The position numbers and the translations under genes were made by a program. Shown piece after piece: positions 26,734 through 36,612 of a stretch of DNA of 64,000 bases. This DNA is from Maribellus maritimus (GTDB taxonomy: Bacteria > Bacteroidota > Bacteroidia > Bacteroidales > Prolixibacteraceae): assembly GCF_022267315.1 (NCBI RefSeq), contig NZ_JAIKLE010000026.1:1-64000 (forward strand), written 5' to 3'. The first letter of the stretch is position 1. Every line of letters starts with the position of its first letter. A model generated the notes under the pieces. The model searched no databases, was not told the origin of the DNA, and was given only the letters and a program-made list of their open reading frames with translations.

Positions 26734-29100
26734 ATGAAATCGCACTTTTTAAAATTTATACAAAGAGGCGTTGCAAAAAAGCCATTTATCTACTCGATTA
26801 ATTTTGTCGGATTGACTTTAAGCATGACTGTGGTATTTGTTCTTGCTACCTATTATTTGGGCGAAACGGGCGCAAACAAATTCAATAAAAACATCGACAA
26901 TACCTATGTTATTTGTTCCGAAGGATTTCAAGGCGAATTACATACTTACACACCGGCAATTCTCAAAGAACACATTGAGAACGAAATTCCGGAGGTTGAA
27001 AAAGTCGTACGTATAAGAAGTCCTTTTGGAGAAACGACCTTCCAGGTTGGTGAAAATCCCCCGATAACCAGTAAGCTGATTTTGGCCGACTCTACTTTTA
27101 CCGATGTTTTTTCATATCAATGTATTGCCGGAGATTTTAAAACGGCACTCAGAACACCAATGTCAATTGTTCTTACAAACAAAGAAGCTTTAAAATTATT
27201 CGGGCAACTTTCACCCATAGGTGAAACAGTTAAAATGGATAACAAGCACAATTTAACCGTGCGCGCAGTAATCAATGAAGCTCAGGAAAAGTCATCATTG
27301 TCTTTTAATGCAATTATTCCGATGATTAGCCTTCCGCAAGTCAGTCCCAACGGAGATGAATTTACCAGCTGGGGGATGTCTAATTTTACCAGTTTTGTTT
27401 TAATAAATAAAACTGCCAGCCCCGATCAAATTGGGGAAAAGATAGCACAGCTTTATCCTGAAAACAATTATAAAACCACAATCTCACTGAAAGCTTTTAG
27501 CTCATTTTATTTCTCTGATGTTGATGTCGGAAGACAAAATTATCTGAAAACCGGAAACAAGACCTCAACCACGATTTTGGCAGTTGTTGCGACAATCATT
27601 TTGCTCATGGGCATAATAAATTATCTTAATCTTTCATTTTCACTTGCTGTTGAACGATTAAAAAACGTCGGAATACTAAAAATTTCGGGAGCCGAAAAAA
27701 AACATATTCTCAAAAATATTATTGGCGAGTCAGCATTATTTTTTCTTTTTTCGGTTGTGTTTGCCTACATGATATCTTTGATAACAATACCGGTTCTCTC
27801 CAATAAAATAGGAGTTGCAATTAATTCGGATATTATTTTGAATCCTGAATTTATGCTTATATCAATCTCTGCAGCATTGATTATTTCCACCTTCTCTGTT
27901 ATTGTACCAGCGATAAAACTATCGTCTATAAATCCAATTGACTCCGTAAAAAGAAATATCACAGGAAAAGGGAAGACTAACCGCACTCGAACAATACTTG
28001 TTATCACTCAGTTTTCGGTTGCCATAATACTGATTGCATTTACATGGGCTGTGCAGAAGCAGGTGAAATACGGCTCAAAACAGTTGGGTTTTAACAAAGA
28101 AAATATCTACACTATACAACTCACTCCTCAACTAAAAAAAGATATTCTAAAAGAGAAGATAGTGCAAATTCCCGGTGTAAAAGAAGTAAGTTATACCAAT
28201 TTTTTACCCGGCAGGGAATCCATTGAGCAGTGGTATGGGATGACGATAACTTATAAAGGTGAAAAGAAGGAAAATATAAGCAGTCATATTATAAGATGCG
28301 ATAATAATTTTCCGGGACTCTTAGGTTTAAATCCCATAAAAGGCCGGTTATTTTCTTCAGATATGTTAACCGATAAAAACAAAATTATTGTGAATAAAGC
28401 ATTTGTCGATGAATATGGATTTGACGAACCATTGGGAGTAAAAATTCCGGCTTTCAATTCAGAGGAAATGGAAATTATTGGTGTTGTCGATAACTTCCAC
28501 TTTCAATCGGTACACAAAGCCATTTCTCCTGTGATAATAAGAGTTAACGATTATGCCAAATTTTGTTACGTTAAAATAGCATCTTCAGATTTTAACAGTT
28601 TACATGGAGCCGTTACACAGATTAACAAAGCTGCAACCAGTATTTCTACCGGCTATCCTGTAGATTTTGAATTTCTGGATGAATCGGTAGCGCAAATGTA
28701 CAGCTCCGAAGTTCAGTTTAGAAAAATTTTCTTCTTCTTTTCGGTCATTGCCATTTTTATCTGTTGTTTGGGAATCTTAGGATTGTCAATTTTTGCCAGT
28801 CAGCAAAAAGTAAAAGAAATCGGCATTCGGAAAGTAAACGGCGCTAAAGTATCTGAAATACTGGCAATGCTAAACAAAGACTTTGTAAAATGGGTTCTGA
28901 TAGCCTTTGTAATCGCAACGCCCGTTGCCTGGTACGCCATACACAAATGGCTTGAAAATTTTGCCTACAAAACCAACTTAAACTGGTGGATTTTTGCGCT
29001 GGCAGGAGTGCTGGCGCTGGGAATCGCTTTGTTAACCGTAAGCTGGCAAAGCTGGCGCGCAGCAACGAGGAATCCGGTCGAAGCACTGAGGTATGAGTAA
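26734..29100 (+). CDS. FtsX/MacB-type ABC permease P5
   Basis: 788 residues. After helix 1 the usual ELSxDxFH is replaced by YYLGETGANKFNKNIDNTY, an unusual start to the first periplasmic domain. The turn is ALKLFGQLSPIGETV. First loop ERLKNVGILKISGAEKKHI, second KEIGIRKVNGAKVSEI. Domain 2 shows IIGVVDNFHFQSVHKAISP. The module is near consensus, with LNWWIFALAGVLALGIALL. Spacers: 38 bases before, 42 after, with no clear remnant in either. Confidence 0.93.
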   Translation: MKSHFLKFIQRGVAKKPFIYSINFVGLTLSMTVVFVLATYYLGETGANKFNKNIDNTYVICSEGFQGELHTYTPAILKEHIENEIPEVEKVVRIRSPFGETTFQVGENPPITSKLILADSTFTDVFSYQCIAGDFKTALRTPMSIVLTNKEALKLFGQLSPIGETVKMDNKHNLTVRAVINEAQEKSSLSFNAIIPMISLPQVSPNGDEFTSWGMSNFTSFVLINKTASPDQIGEKIAQLYPENNYKTTISLKAFSSFYFSDVDVGRQNYLKTGNKTSTTILAVVATIILLMGIINYLNLSFSLAVERLKNVGILKISGAEKKHILKNIIGESALFFLFSVVFAYMISLITIPVLSNKIGVAINSDIILNPEFMLISISAALIISTFSVIVPAIKLSSINPIDSVKRNITGKGKTNRTRTILVITQFSVAIILIAFTWAVQKQVKYGSKQLGFNKENIYTIQLTPQLKKDILKEKIVQIPGVKEVSYTNFLPGRESIEQWYGMTITYKGEKKENISSHIIRCDNNFPGLLGLNPIKGRLFSSDMLTDKNKIIVNKAFVDEYGFDEPLGVKIPAFNSEEMEIIGVVDNFHFQSVHKAISPVIIRVNDYAKFCYVKIASSDFNSLHGAVTQINKAATSISTGYPVDFEFLDESVAQMYSSEVQFRKIFFFFSVIAIFICCLGILGLSIFASQQKVKEIGIRKVNGAKVSEILAMLNKDFVKWVLIAFVIATPVAWYAIHKWLENFAYKTNLNWWIFALAGVLALGIALLTVSWQSWRAATRNPVEALRYE

Positions 29101-29142
29101 AGATATCATATCAAAAAAACGGGACCAGATAAAATTATAAAA

Positions 29143-31575
29143 ATGATACAACAGTTCTTAAGATTAATAATCAGAATATTTAGAAGAAATATATCTTCCT
29201 CGCTAACCAATGTTATAAGTATTGCGATTGGTATGTCAGCTTTTATTCTGGTAATGCTTTGGGTTAATAACGAATTGAGCTTTGATAAATTTAACGAAAA
29301 AAGGGAACAGATATACCGGATAACAAGTGAAGGCAAACTCTTGGAAAACGATATAAATGACGCTACAACAGGATCAATCCTGTCAAAGGCATTACCTGAT
29401 TTATTCCCGGAGGTAAAGGAAGCTGTCGGGATGCTTGATTTTGGTACGGCCATGATGAGCAAACCCGATGGTCAGGGTTTCAGAATGAAAGTTTCGGGGG
29501 CAACGGCATCACTTTTTGATGTTTTTTCTTTTCCTGTTATACAGGGTGACAATAAATCGCTGGAAGAACCCAACACTGCTTTTATCACCCAAAGTGCCGC
29601 TAAACGAATTTACGGCGATCAAAATCCGGTTGGAAAAATCCTCTCGACTGGCATGGACCATGAAAATAAACAATTTACCATTACCGGTGTAATAGCTGAT
29701 GTTCCTTCAAATTCTCACTTTACATTCGATTTTTTGTTTTCCCTGCCATCAATTTCATTTTACAGAAATGCTACAGGCGATTGGATGAATTCAAATATTT
29801 ATACCTATATCCTCCTCGATAAGAATACAGATTATTTGACATTTGAAAGTAAGTTGAATGAATATCTTCAAACAGAGATTGCCCCTATCCTTGCAAACTG
29901 GAGGAACCTGACAGTTGAAGATTGGAAAGCTAAAGGTGAAAGCTGGAGACTAAAGTTACAACCACTTTCAAAAATCCATTTATATTCGACATTAAAAAAT
30001 GAAGCCGGCCAAAACGGGAACATTACCTACATTTATATGGCTCTGGTGATCGGACTTTTTATCCTCATTATATCTCTTATAAATTTTACAAATCTTTCAA
30101 CTGTACAGTCGTCAGCGCGGGTAAAAGAAATTACGGTTAAAAAGGTTACAGGAGCATCGCGCAAATCAATCATGTGGCAGTTTATTGCAGAAAGTTGTAC
30201 CTATAGTTTCCTCGCGCTGATAATTTCACTGGCTTTTGTTCGTTTATTTATCCCAGTTTTTGAAAAAAATACGGAAATCCAAATCCTGTCTGATTCAGGT
30301 TTAACACCAATCATGTATCTATGCTTGGTTTTGTTTGCCATCTTTACTGGTATAGTTGCCGGATTATACCCGGCATTTGTTGTTTCGGGGATGTCACCCA
30401 TAAAAGTGCTCACAACAAAATTTTCTAAAAAGAACAGCGGAAAACTGAGTTTTAAAGATGCTTTGTTGGTTCTGCAGTTTACAATAAGCATATTGGTTAT
30501 CATAAGTACATTTGCTGTAACGCGCCAGCTTGATTTTCTTCAGAATAAAAAATTGGGATTTAAGAAGGAGAATATTGTTGTTATCCGGCAAATGGCAGAT
30601 TTGTCGTATGACAAACAAAAAGTTTTCAAAGAAGAATTACAGAAAAACAGTAATATTTTAACTGCTTCTTTTTCGCATAGGATTCCCGGAATGAGCCTGC
30701 CTGCAAGAAATTTTGCCATCCCTGACGGTGATGAAATAGAAATGCTGGCGCTTGAGACAAATCCGGTTGAAGCTTCATTTTTCGAAACCTATAAAATTGA
30801 GCTTGCCAAGGGAGATTTTTTTACCGATGATGTTACTTCAGGTAAAAAAATGGTTTTAAATGAAAAAGCTTTAAAAACATACAATATTCAGGACCCGATT
30901 GGAAAGCATATTTATTACACCGAAAATGATTATTATGAGGTGGTTGGAGTAATAAAAGATTTTCATTATAATTCAAAAAGGACTGAAGTTAGGGCTGCTG
31001 CTTTTGTTCAGGAACCTGATGTAGAAATGTGGTGGTCGCCCGAATATTTATCTGTAGGTATTGCGGGGGCTGACAAGCAGAAAATTATCAACTATATAAA
31101 AACAGAACATCAGAAAGTACTTCCGGGAAAAGAATTTGTGTTTTCATTTTTTGATGAAGACTATGATGCTTTGTATAAAAATGAATACCAGACCAAACAA
31201 CTGTTTACCCTGTTTGCGTTAATTGCCATTTGTTTGTCGTGCCTCGGACTCTTTGGGCTTGTAAAATACATTGTTATGACAAAAGTGAAAGAAATTGGGA
31301 TACGAAAAGTTAGCGGAGCAGGTATAAATGATATTTTAATAATGCTTTCCGGTAGCTATATAAAATGGGTAAGTATTGCCTTTATTATTGCAACTCCTGT
31401 TTCTTACTATGCCATGCACAAATGGCTCGAAAACTTTGCATATAAAACCAACTTAAGTTGGTGGATCTTTGCTTTTGCCGGATTATTGGCGATGGGAATT
31501 GCACTTCTTACGGTAAGTTGGCAGAGTTGGCGGGCTGCTACAAGAAATCCTGTTGAGGCACTCAGATATGAATGA
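29143..31575 (+). CDS. FtsX/MacB-type ABC permease P6
   Basis: 810 residues. Strong first loop RVKEITVKKVTGASRKSIMWQF; the second is a hybrid: KEIGIRKVSGAGINDILIMLSGSYIKWV departs from the array consensus (NGAKVSEILAMLNKDFVKWV), whereas everything after KWV matches it. This pattern suits a recombination joint near the start of helix 7. Domain 1 has AKRIYGDQNPVGK and domain 2 VVGVIKDFHYNSKRTEV. Helix 1 and the first loop resemble P19 (LWVxxExSxDKF; WQFIxES), so these may be sister copies. Confidence 0.93.
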   Translation: MIQQFLRLIIRIFRRNISSSLTNVISIAIGMSAFILVMLWVNNELSFDKFNEKREQIYRITSEGKLLENDINDATTGSILSKALPDLFPEVKEAVGMLDFGTAMMSKPDGQGFRMKVSGATASLFDVFSFPVIQGDNKSLEEPNTAFITQSAAKRIYGDQNPVGKILSTGMDHENKQFTITGVIADVPSNSHFTFDFLFSLPSISFYRNATGDWMNSNIYTYILLDKNTDYLTFESKLNEYLQTEIAPILANWRNLTVEDWKAKGESWRLKLQPLSKIHLYSTLKNEAGQNGNITYIYMALVIGLFILIISLINFTNLSTVQSSARVKEITVKKVTGASRKSIMWQFIAESCTYSFLALIISLAFVRLFIPVFEKNTEIQILSDSGLTPIMYLCLVLFAIFTGIVAGLYPAFVVSGMSPIKVLTTKFSKKNSGKLSFKDALLVLQFTISILVIISTFAVTRQLDFLQNKKLGFKKENIVVIRQMADLSYDKQKVFKEELQKNSNILTASFSHRIPGMSLPARNFAIPDGDEIEMLALETNPVEASFFETYKIELAKGDFFTDDVTSGKKMVLNEKALKTYNIQDPIGKHIYYTENDYYEVVGVIKDFHYNSKRTEVRAAAFVQEPDVEMWWSPEYLSVGIAGADKQKIINYIKTEHQKVLPGKEFVFSFFDEDYDALYKNEYQTKQLFTLFALIAICLSCLGLFGLVKYIVMTKVKEIGIRKVSGAGINDILIMLSGSYIKWVSIAFIIATPVSYYAMHKWLENFAYKTNLSWWIFAFAGLLAMGIALLTVSWQSWRAATRNPVEALRYE

Positions 31576-31599
31576 CTAAATTCCAATAGAATCGTCGGG

Positions 31600-31623
31600 G
31601 TTAAGGCATTGAGATATGAATAA
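31600..31623 (+). repeat. Ghost tail between P6 and P7
   Basis: GTTAAGGCATTGAGATATGAATAA reads V-K-A-L-R-Y-E-stop: a second, out-of-place copy of the family C-terminus, 25 bases after the genuine P6 stop. No start or body belongs to it, so it marks a deleted or rearranged permease unit. Confidence 0.7.
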
Positions 31624-31641
31624 TGAAACAAATAATAAAAT

Positions 31642-34005
31642 ATGAAAGCCATAAGAAATTTAAAATTCGCTTTTCGCATGTTAAAACGCAATCCATTGCT
31701 GGTTTATATTAGTATCCCCGGACTGGCAATTGGACTGAGCGCTTTATTGCTTCTGTCGGTTTACCTGAAATACGAATTCAGTTTCGACAAACATTTTCCA
31801 ACGAACGACCGCGTGTTGCGCCTTTGTAACATGTTGCACGGAGAAAACCAAACAGAGGTATTGTCCGCTGCACTTCGTACGGCATACACACAGTTGCCAG
31901 AACAAGTTCCCGAAGTGGAAAAGGCAGTTCAGTTAAACCCCGGATGGGACGTGAGAATAAAAGCGGAGAAGGGTACTTTCAATGATTTACAGGTGATGTT
32001 TGCCGATGAGGAATTCTTTGATGTTTTCGGACTAAAGTTGACGGAAGGAAATACTTCTGAAGCGCTTGCCGGTAAAAAGAATATTGTTTTGACAAAATCG
32101 TCGGCAGAGAAACTTTTTGGAAGTGTGGATTGTGTGGGAAAAACATTGGCTTTGGATGGTTCTGACCTTTTTGTATCAGGAGTCATGGCTGATTTGCCCA
32201 AAACGACGCATTTTAAATTCGATTTGTTACAGCCCATGAAAGCCAACGATTTTATGATTAGTCAGGGCAGTCTGGAATTTCAAACTTATTACCTGTTAAA
32301 AAAGGGTATGGACTTGCAAACTGCCGGAAAAAATATTGCAGCGGCAAATGATGAACTGATGAAAGTTTGGAAAACCCGGGGAAAGCTGAACGACACAAAG
32401 ACTGAAACCAGCGCCGAACTTTTGCGTGATATTCACCTGCATACAAAGGTTGAGGACGATATGGTGCCAAAAACCAACCGAATGCAACTTTTTATTGTGA
32501 GCGGTATTGCCCTTTTCATTTTCCTGATAGCCCTTATCAATTTTATTAATATGTATTTACTACATGGCGAAAAGCGGATTGCCGAAATAGCCTCCCGAAA
32601 AGTTGCAGGTGCTACCCGCAGTAATCTTGCCGGTCAGTTTTTTCGGGAAAACGGTATTATTGCCTTTTTTGCATTACTTATGGGCTTATGGTTTGCTGTT
32701 CTGGTACAACCATTTTTCTCCCGAATGATAAATCTTCCCTTAACTGCAAATGATATGTTCACTCCACTGGGTGTCGCGATGATTATGATAGTGTTAATCG
32801 TGCTTGTTTTAATAGCCGGTGCTTATCCCAGCCTTCATCTGTCAAAAATAAACCTTGTTTCAGGATTAAAAGGAAAGCGCCAGAACGTTTCACACAGTGG
32901 GCTTTCCAAATCAGTAGTGTTAGTGCAATTCTTTATTACAGCATTACTTATTTCTTCGCTCATCATTATAAAAGCCCAGATAAAACACATGAAAGATGTG
33001 CCTCTCGGATTTAATGCGAAAGATGTGGTAGCCATTCAGGATTTTTCGGGACAGGCTGCCCGGAATACAGTTTCTATTAAAAATGAACTCGAAAAACTAC
33101 CTTTTATCAAAAATGTTGGTATTTCGCAACATCGTATGGGCGGTGGTTGTAGCGGACAATCAATTGCTTTACTTAACAGCCCTAATGAAAAATCTGTAAA
33201 CGAGTACAGGGTAATGCCCGGATTTTGCGAAACGATGCAACTGCGACTAAAAGAAGGCCGCTTTTTTACAGACAGCCAAAGTGACAAAAAAAGTATTGTA
33301 TTAAATGAAGCAGCAGCAAAAATGTTGGGTCTGCAGCTTAGTCCTGATATGCAGGTTTCGTACAAAGGGCAGCCTGTAAAGGTAGCCGGTGTTGTTAAAG
33401 ACTTTTATTTTAACGGATATGCCGGGAAGTCTGTTGAGCCGCTTGTTTTGTCCCGGGTTGATAACTACGGCAGCTTTATTTACCTGCGTACCCTCGGAAA
33501 CTTTACGCGGGAAAATCAAAAGCAAGTGGCCGGTGTTATTAAAGAATTTGATCCGAATTACAGGATGTCTTTTAGGTCGCTTGACGATGTATATGCTGCC
33601 AAATTCGAAAAAGACGAACGCGTATTTAATATGGTTTCATCGGGTGCTTTTCTGGCTATTGTTTTGAGTTTTGTCGGAATGATGGCTCTTTCCATATTAA
33701 ATGTTACACGCCGCATCAAAGAAATCGGTATCCGTAAAGTAGTTGGTGGCAGCGAAGCGGGTATTATGGGTAATTTATTGGGCGAAACTTTTCTTTTGGT
33801 TAGCGTTGCCTCGGTATTTGCATTTGTTATATCGTATCTGTTAATGGTAAATTGGTTAAGCAACTTTGCAACAAAAGTTAATATACATATAAGCTATTTT
33901 TTGATTAGTGGATTTTTTGCCTTAATCATTGCCTTTTTTGCTGTGGGCTGGCAAAGCTGGAGGGCTGCTACAAGAAATCCTGTTGAAGCTCTTCGATATG
34001 AATAA
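31642..34005 (+). CDS. FtsX/MacB-type ABC permease P7 (chimeric 3' end)
   Basis: 787 residues. Its C-terminal region differs from the array: the loop is KEIGIRKVVGGSEAGIMGNL and helices 7-8 read LGETFLLVSVASVFAFVISYL and YFLISGFFALIIAFFAVG. Then the final 18 residues, WQSWRAATRNPVEALRYE, switch abruptly to the array consensus. Domain 1 has AEKLFGSVDCVGKTL, domain 2 VAGVVKDFYFNGY. First loop KRIAEIASRKVAGATRSNL. The abrupt switch suggests the last ~55 bases came from a neighbour by conversion or unequal crossing over, though strong selection on this tail could give the same picture. Confidence 0.92.
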   Translation: MKAIRNLKFAFRMLKRNPLLVYISIPGLAIGLSALLLLSVYLKYEFSFDKHFPTNDRVLRLCNMLHGENQTEVLSAALRTAYTQLPEQVPEVEKAVQLNPGWDVRIKAEKGTFNDLQVMFADEEFFDVFGLKLTEGNTSEALAGKKNIVLTKSSAEKLFGSVDCVGKTLALDGSDLFVSGVMADLPKTTHFKFDLLQPMKANDFMISQGSLEFQTYYLLKKGMDLQTAGKNIAAANDELMKVWKTRGKLNDTKTETSAELLRDIHLHTKVEDDMVPKTNRMQLFIVSGIALFIFLIALINFINMYLLHGEKRIAEIASRKVAGATRSNLAGQFFRENGIIAFFALLMGLWFAVLVQPFFSRMINLPLTANDMFTPLGVAMIMIVLIVLVLIAGAYPSLHLSKINLVSGLKGKRQNVSHSGLSKSVVLVQFFITALLISSLIIIKAQIKHMKDVPLGFNAKDVVAIQDFSGQAARNTVSIKNELEKLPFIKNVGISQHRMGGGCSGQSIALLNSPNEKSVNEYRVMPGFCETMQLRLKEGRFFTDSQSDKKSIVLNEAAAKMLGLQLSPDMQVSYKGQPVKVAGVVKDFYFNGYAGKSVEPLVLSRVDNYGSFIYLRTLGNFTRENQKQVAGVIKEFDPNYRMSFRSLDDVYAAKFEKDERVFNMVSSGAFLAIVLSFVGMMALSILNVTRRIKEIGIRKVVGGSEAGIMGNLLGETFLLVSVASVFAFVISYLLMVNWLSNFATKVNIHISYFLISGFFALIIAFFAVGWQSWRAATRNPVEALRYE

Positions 34006-34018
34006 AGCCCACCTGACC

Positions 34019-34066
34019 TTCCCCGGAGGGAAAGAATTGGCATTTGTGAGATTGAGATACAAATAA
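34019..34066 (+). repeat. Palindrome plus ghost tail between P7 and P8
   Basis: TTCCC (34019-34023) pairs with GGGAA (34028-34032). Twenty bases on, 34052-34066 reads TTGAGATACAAATAA (L-R-Y-K-stop), a decayed permease end. The sequence linking them resembles that in the P8-P9 spacer (TTGG-ATTTG-GAGATTG), so the two spacers descend from the same element. Confidence 0.5.
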
Positions 34067-34096
34067 ACAAATTGAAAACATTTAGAAACAGTATTT

Positions 34097-36412
34097 ATGA
34101 AACGTAATTCATTAAGATCCTTTTTAAAATTTCTAAGCAAGAATAAACTATACAGTTTTGTCACCATATCAGGCTTTGCTGTATCGCTAATGTTTGTGTT
34201 ATTGTTAACGGTTTATATAAAACAGGAACTTTCTGTTGATCAGTTTCATAAAAACAAAGATCGGCTCTACAGGCTCTACCGGGAAGAGGGTTCCACTTTT
34301 GGTGCTCCCACCGGTGAATATATCAAAAATCAGTTGCCCGAAGTAGAGGCCTACACGCGTATAAAAAATATGTCGGGGAATGCAGTTTTCCCGGGAGATG
34401 AGCAAACACGCATGAACTATCTGTTAGCGGACTCCGCCTTTTTTACTATGTTTTCATTTGATTTAATCTCAGGCAATCCTCGTGAAGTTTTAAAGACCAA
34501 AGACAAAGCCGTTCTTTCGGAAACCTTTGCCCATAAAATCTTTGGTAGCGAGAATCCGGTAGGGCAATCGTTCCGGTTGAATGACAAATCGTTTATCGTC
34601 TCCGGAGTTATTAAGGATATGCCACAAAATACTCAATTTGAAAAGTTTGATGCAATAATTACTTTTAATATGCTGGCTGAGTTCTGGAATTATCCGGAAC
34701 TTCTTACCACTAATAACAATAGTTCATTTGGAGTCTACTTTCTCGCGAAAGCAGGAACCGATTTACCTTCAAAAGCACCTGTAATTCTTGAGCAATTTAA
34801 AAAGGACTACTGGATGTACAAACAAGGCTTTTCGAAAGAACTCGAGTTTGAGCCCCTTACTGACGTTTATTTTAGTAATTCCAGGGGGACGGCAATCCGG
34901 CAAAATAACAAAAGTTCGGTACTGTTGTTTGGAGGAATTGCTATACTAATCCTGGTGATTGCCATTATCAATTATATAAATCTTACGGTAGCACAGGCCG
35001 GGAATCGCAGCAAAGAAATTGCCATTAAAAAGTTGATTGGAAGTTCAAAAGGTGCCTTGGTTTATCAACAAATATCAGAATCTGTTGCATTAAGTTTCTT
35101 TGCTGCCTTAATAGCTATAGCTCTGGCATTAATTGCAGAACCCTTTTTTAACAATCAAATGGACACGGATCTCAATCTTACCAATCAATTTAACGTTGCT
35201 TTTGTCCTTTCTTCGCTTTTAATCATTAGTGCAACGGGCCTGATATCAGGAATTATCCCGGCACTGGTGACAAATAAATTTAATCCGGTTGAAGTAGTAA
35301 AAGGCAGCTTTACATTTAAAACCCGTAAAAGTTATTCTAAAATACTGATTGCCTTCCAATACACGGTTGCCATTGTTTTATTGGTAAGCACTTTAACCAT
35401 TACAAAACAGTCGAATTTTATGCAGAATTACGACATGGGATTTAACAAAGACAATATTTTTTGGATGGATAACACCATTGAAGCCAATAAAAGAGAAGCA
35501 TTTCGCAACGAACTAAAATCGATTCCCGGAGTTGAAGAAGCTTCCTTCTGTATGGGAATGCCCATTGATGGCGGAAATAACCAGTCGTTTAACTATAACG
35601 ATAAACCGGTTAGTTTTCAGGAATTCAGGGGCGATAGTCTTTACCTCAAAATTTTTGGTTTGAAGGTAAATGAAACTGGAGTGGCCTACTCAAAAAATGG
35701 CGTATGGATTAATCAAACAGCTGTAAATTTACTGGCATTAGACGAAAACCCAAGCTCTTTCAAATATTATGACAAGGAAATTCCTGTTTTAGGAATTGTT
35801 GAAGATTTTAATTTCAGGTCGTTACACGAACAGATTGGCCCGGCTATTATCCGGCAAATGACTAACGAAGATTTCCCCTGGAGTATCGCAGTTAAAATAA
35901 GTGATGCCAACATTATTGAAACGGTAAAAAGAATCAGGGAAAAGCAAGCATCTCTTACAGGGGGGGAACCAATGGAATTTGGGTTTGTCGACTCCAGTGT
36001 TGACGAGTGGTATTCAACAGAAGTTAAACGCTCAAAACTAATTGGGGCTTTTACATTGCTTTCCATTATTATTTCTTCAATGGGAATTTTCGCCATGTCG
36101 CTGTATTATATTCAGCAGAAGGTAAAGGAAATTGGCGTACGAAAAGTAAATGGCGCAAAAGTTTCGGAAGTCGTCACCCTGCTTAACAAAGATTTTTTGA
36201 TTTGGGTACTTATTGCCTTTGTTATTGCTACTCCGGTTGCCTGGTTCGCCATGCATAAATGGCTGAAAAATTTTGCATACAAAACCGATGTTAGCTGGTG
36301 GATATTTATGATGGCCGGATTAATGGCTCTGGGAATTGCACTGCTAACCGTAAGTTGGCAAAGCTGGCGGGCTGCAACACGAAATCCTGTTGAAGCACTT
36401 CGATATGAGTAA
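34097..36412 (+). CDS. FtsX/MacB-type ABC permease P8
   Basis: 771 residues, sister of P3 (shared NNQSFxYNDK segment in domain 2 and NSSFGVYFLAK in domain 1) although four genes lie between them. First loop NRSKEIAIKKLIGSSKGAL, second KEIGVRKVNGAKVSEV. Turn AHKIFGSENPVGQSF; domain 2 VLGIVEDFNFRSLHEQIGP. The C-terminal module has WLKNFAYKTDVSWWIFMMAG. The next gene is 200 bases away, the third largest gap between permeases, filled by remnants. Confidence 0.93.
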   Translation: MKRNSLRSFLKFLSKNKLYSFVTISGFAVSLMFVLLLTVYIKQELSVDQFHKNKDRLYRLYREEGSTFGAPTGEYIKNQLPEVEAYTRIKNMSGNAVFPGDEQTRMNYLLADSAFFTMFSFDLISGNPREVLKTKDKAVLSETFAHKIFGSENPVGQSFRLNDKSFIVSGVIKDMPQNTQFEKFDAIITFNMLAEFWNYPELLTTNNNSSFGVYFLAKAGTDLPSKAPVILEQFKKDYWMYKQGFSKELEFEPLTDVYFSNSRGTAIRQNNKSSVLLFGGIAILILVIAIINYINLTVAQAGNRSKEIAIKKLIGSSKGALVYQQISESVALSFFAALIAIALALIAEPFFNNQMDTDLNLTNQFNVAFVLSSLLIISATGLISGIIPALVTNKFNPVEVVKGSFTFKTRKSYSKILIAFQYTVAIVLLVSTLTITKQSNFMQNYDMGFNKDNIFWMDNTIEANKREAFRNELKSIPGVEEASFCMGMPIDGGNNQSFNYNDKPVSFQEFRGDSLYLKIFGLKVNETGVAYSKNGVWINQTAVNLLALDENPSSFKYYDKEIPVLGIVEDFNFRSLHEQIGPAIIRQMTNEDFPWSIAVKISDANIIETVKRIREKQASLTGGEPMEFGFVDSSVDEWYSTEVKRSKLIGAFTLLSIIISSMGIFAMSLYYIQQKVKEIGVRKVNGAKVSEVVTLLNKDFLIWVLIAFVIATPVAWFAMHKWLKNFAYKTDVSWWIFMMAGLMALGIALLTVSWQSWRAATRNPVEALRYE

Positions 36413-36416
36413 AGCC

Positions 36417-36589
36417 TCTCCTAAGCTCCTCAAAGGGAGAAACTGGAATTTGCGAGATTGGAAAAAACAATATTGATAAAGAGATACTAAAATATACACT
36501 GGCTCAAAGTCACCTTTACGGGGATATGGGGGCTGTAAACTGGCAAAACAGGTGCCCAGCAACGCGAACCAGTTGAAGTATATAGGTAA
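36417..36589 (+). pseudogene. Collapsed permease unit between P8 and P9
   Basis: In order: a palindrome (CTCC 36426-36429 with GGAG 36436-36439); a stretch (36460-36507) that aligns with the leader before P1; and a decayed 3' tail (36535-36589) matching VSWQSWRAATRNPVEALRYE at the DNA level but frameshifted and stop-interrupted. Leader directly followed by tail, without the roughly 2.3-kb body, looks like a whole permease gene deleted internally. Confidence 0.6.
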
Positions 36590-36612
36590 GAATAATTCAA
36601 ATTATATTAGCC

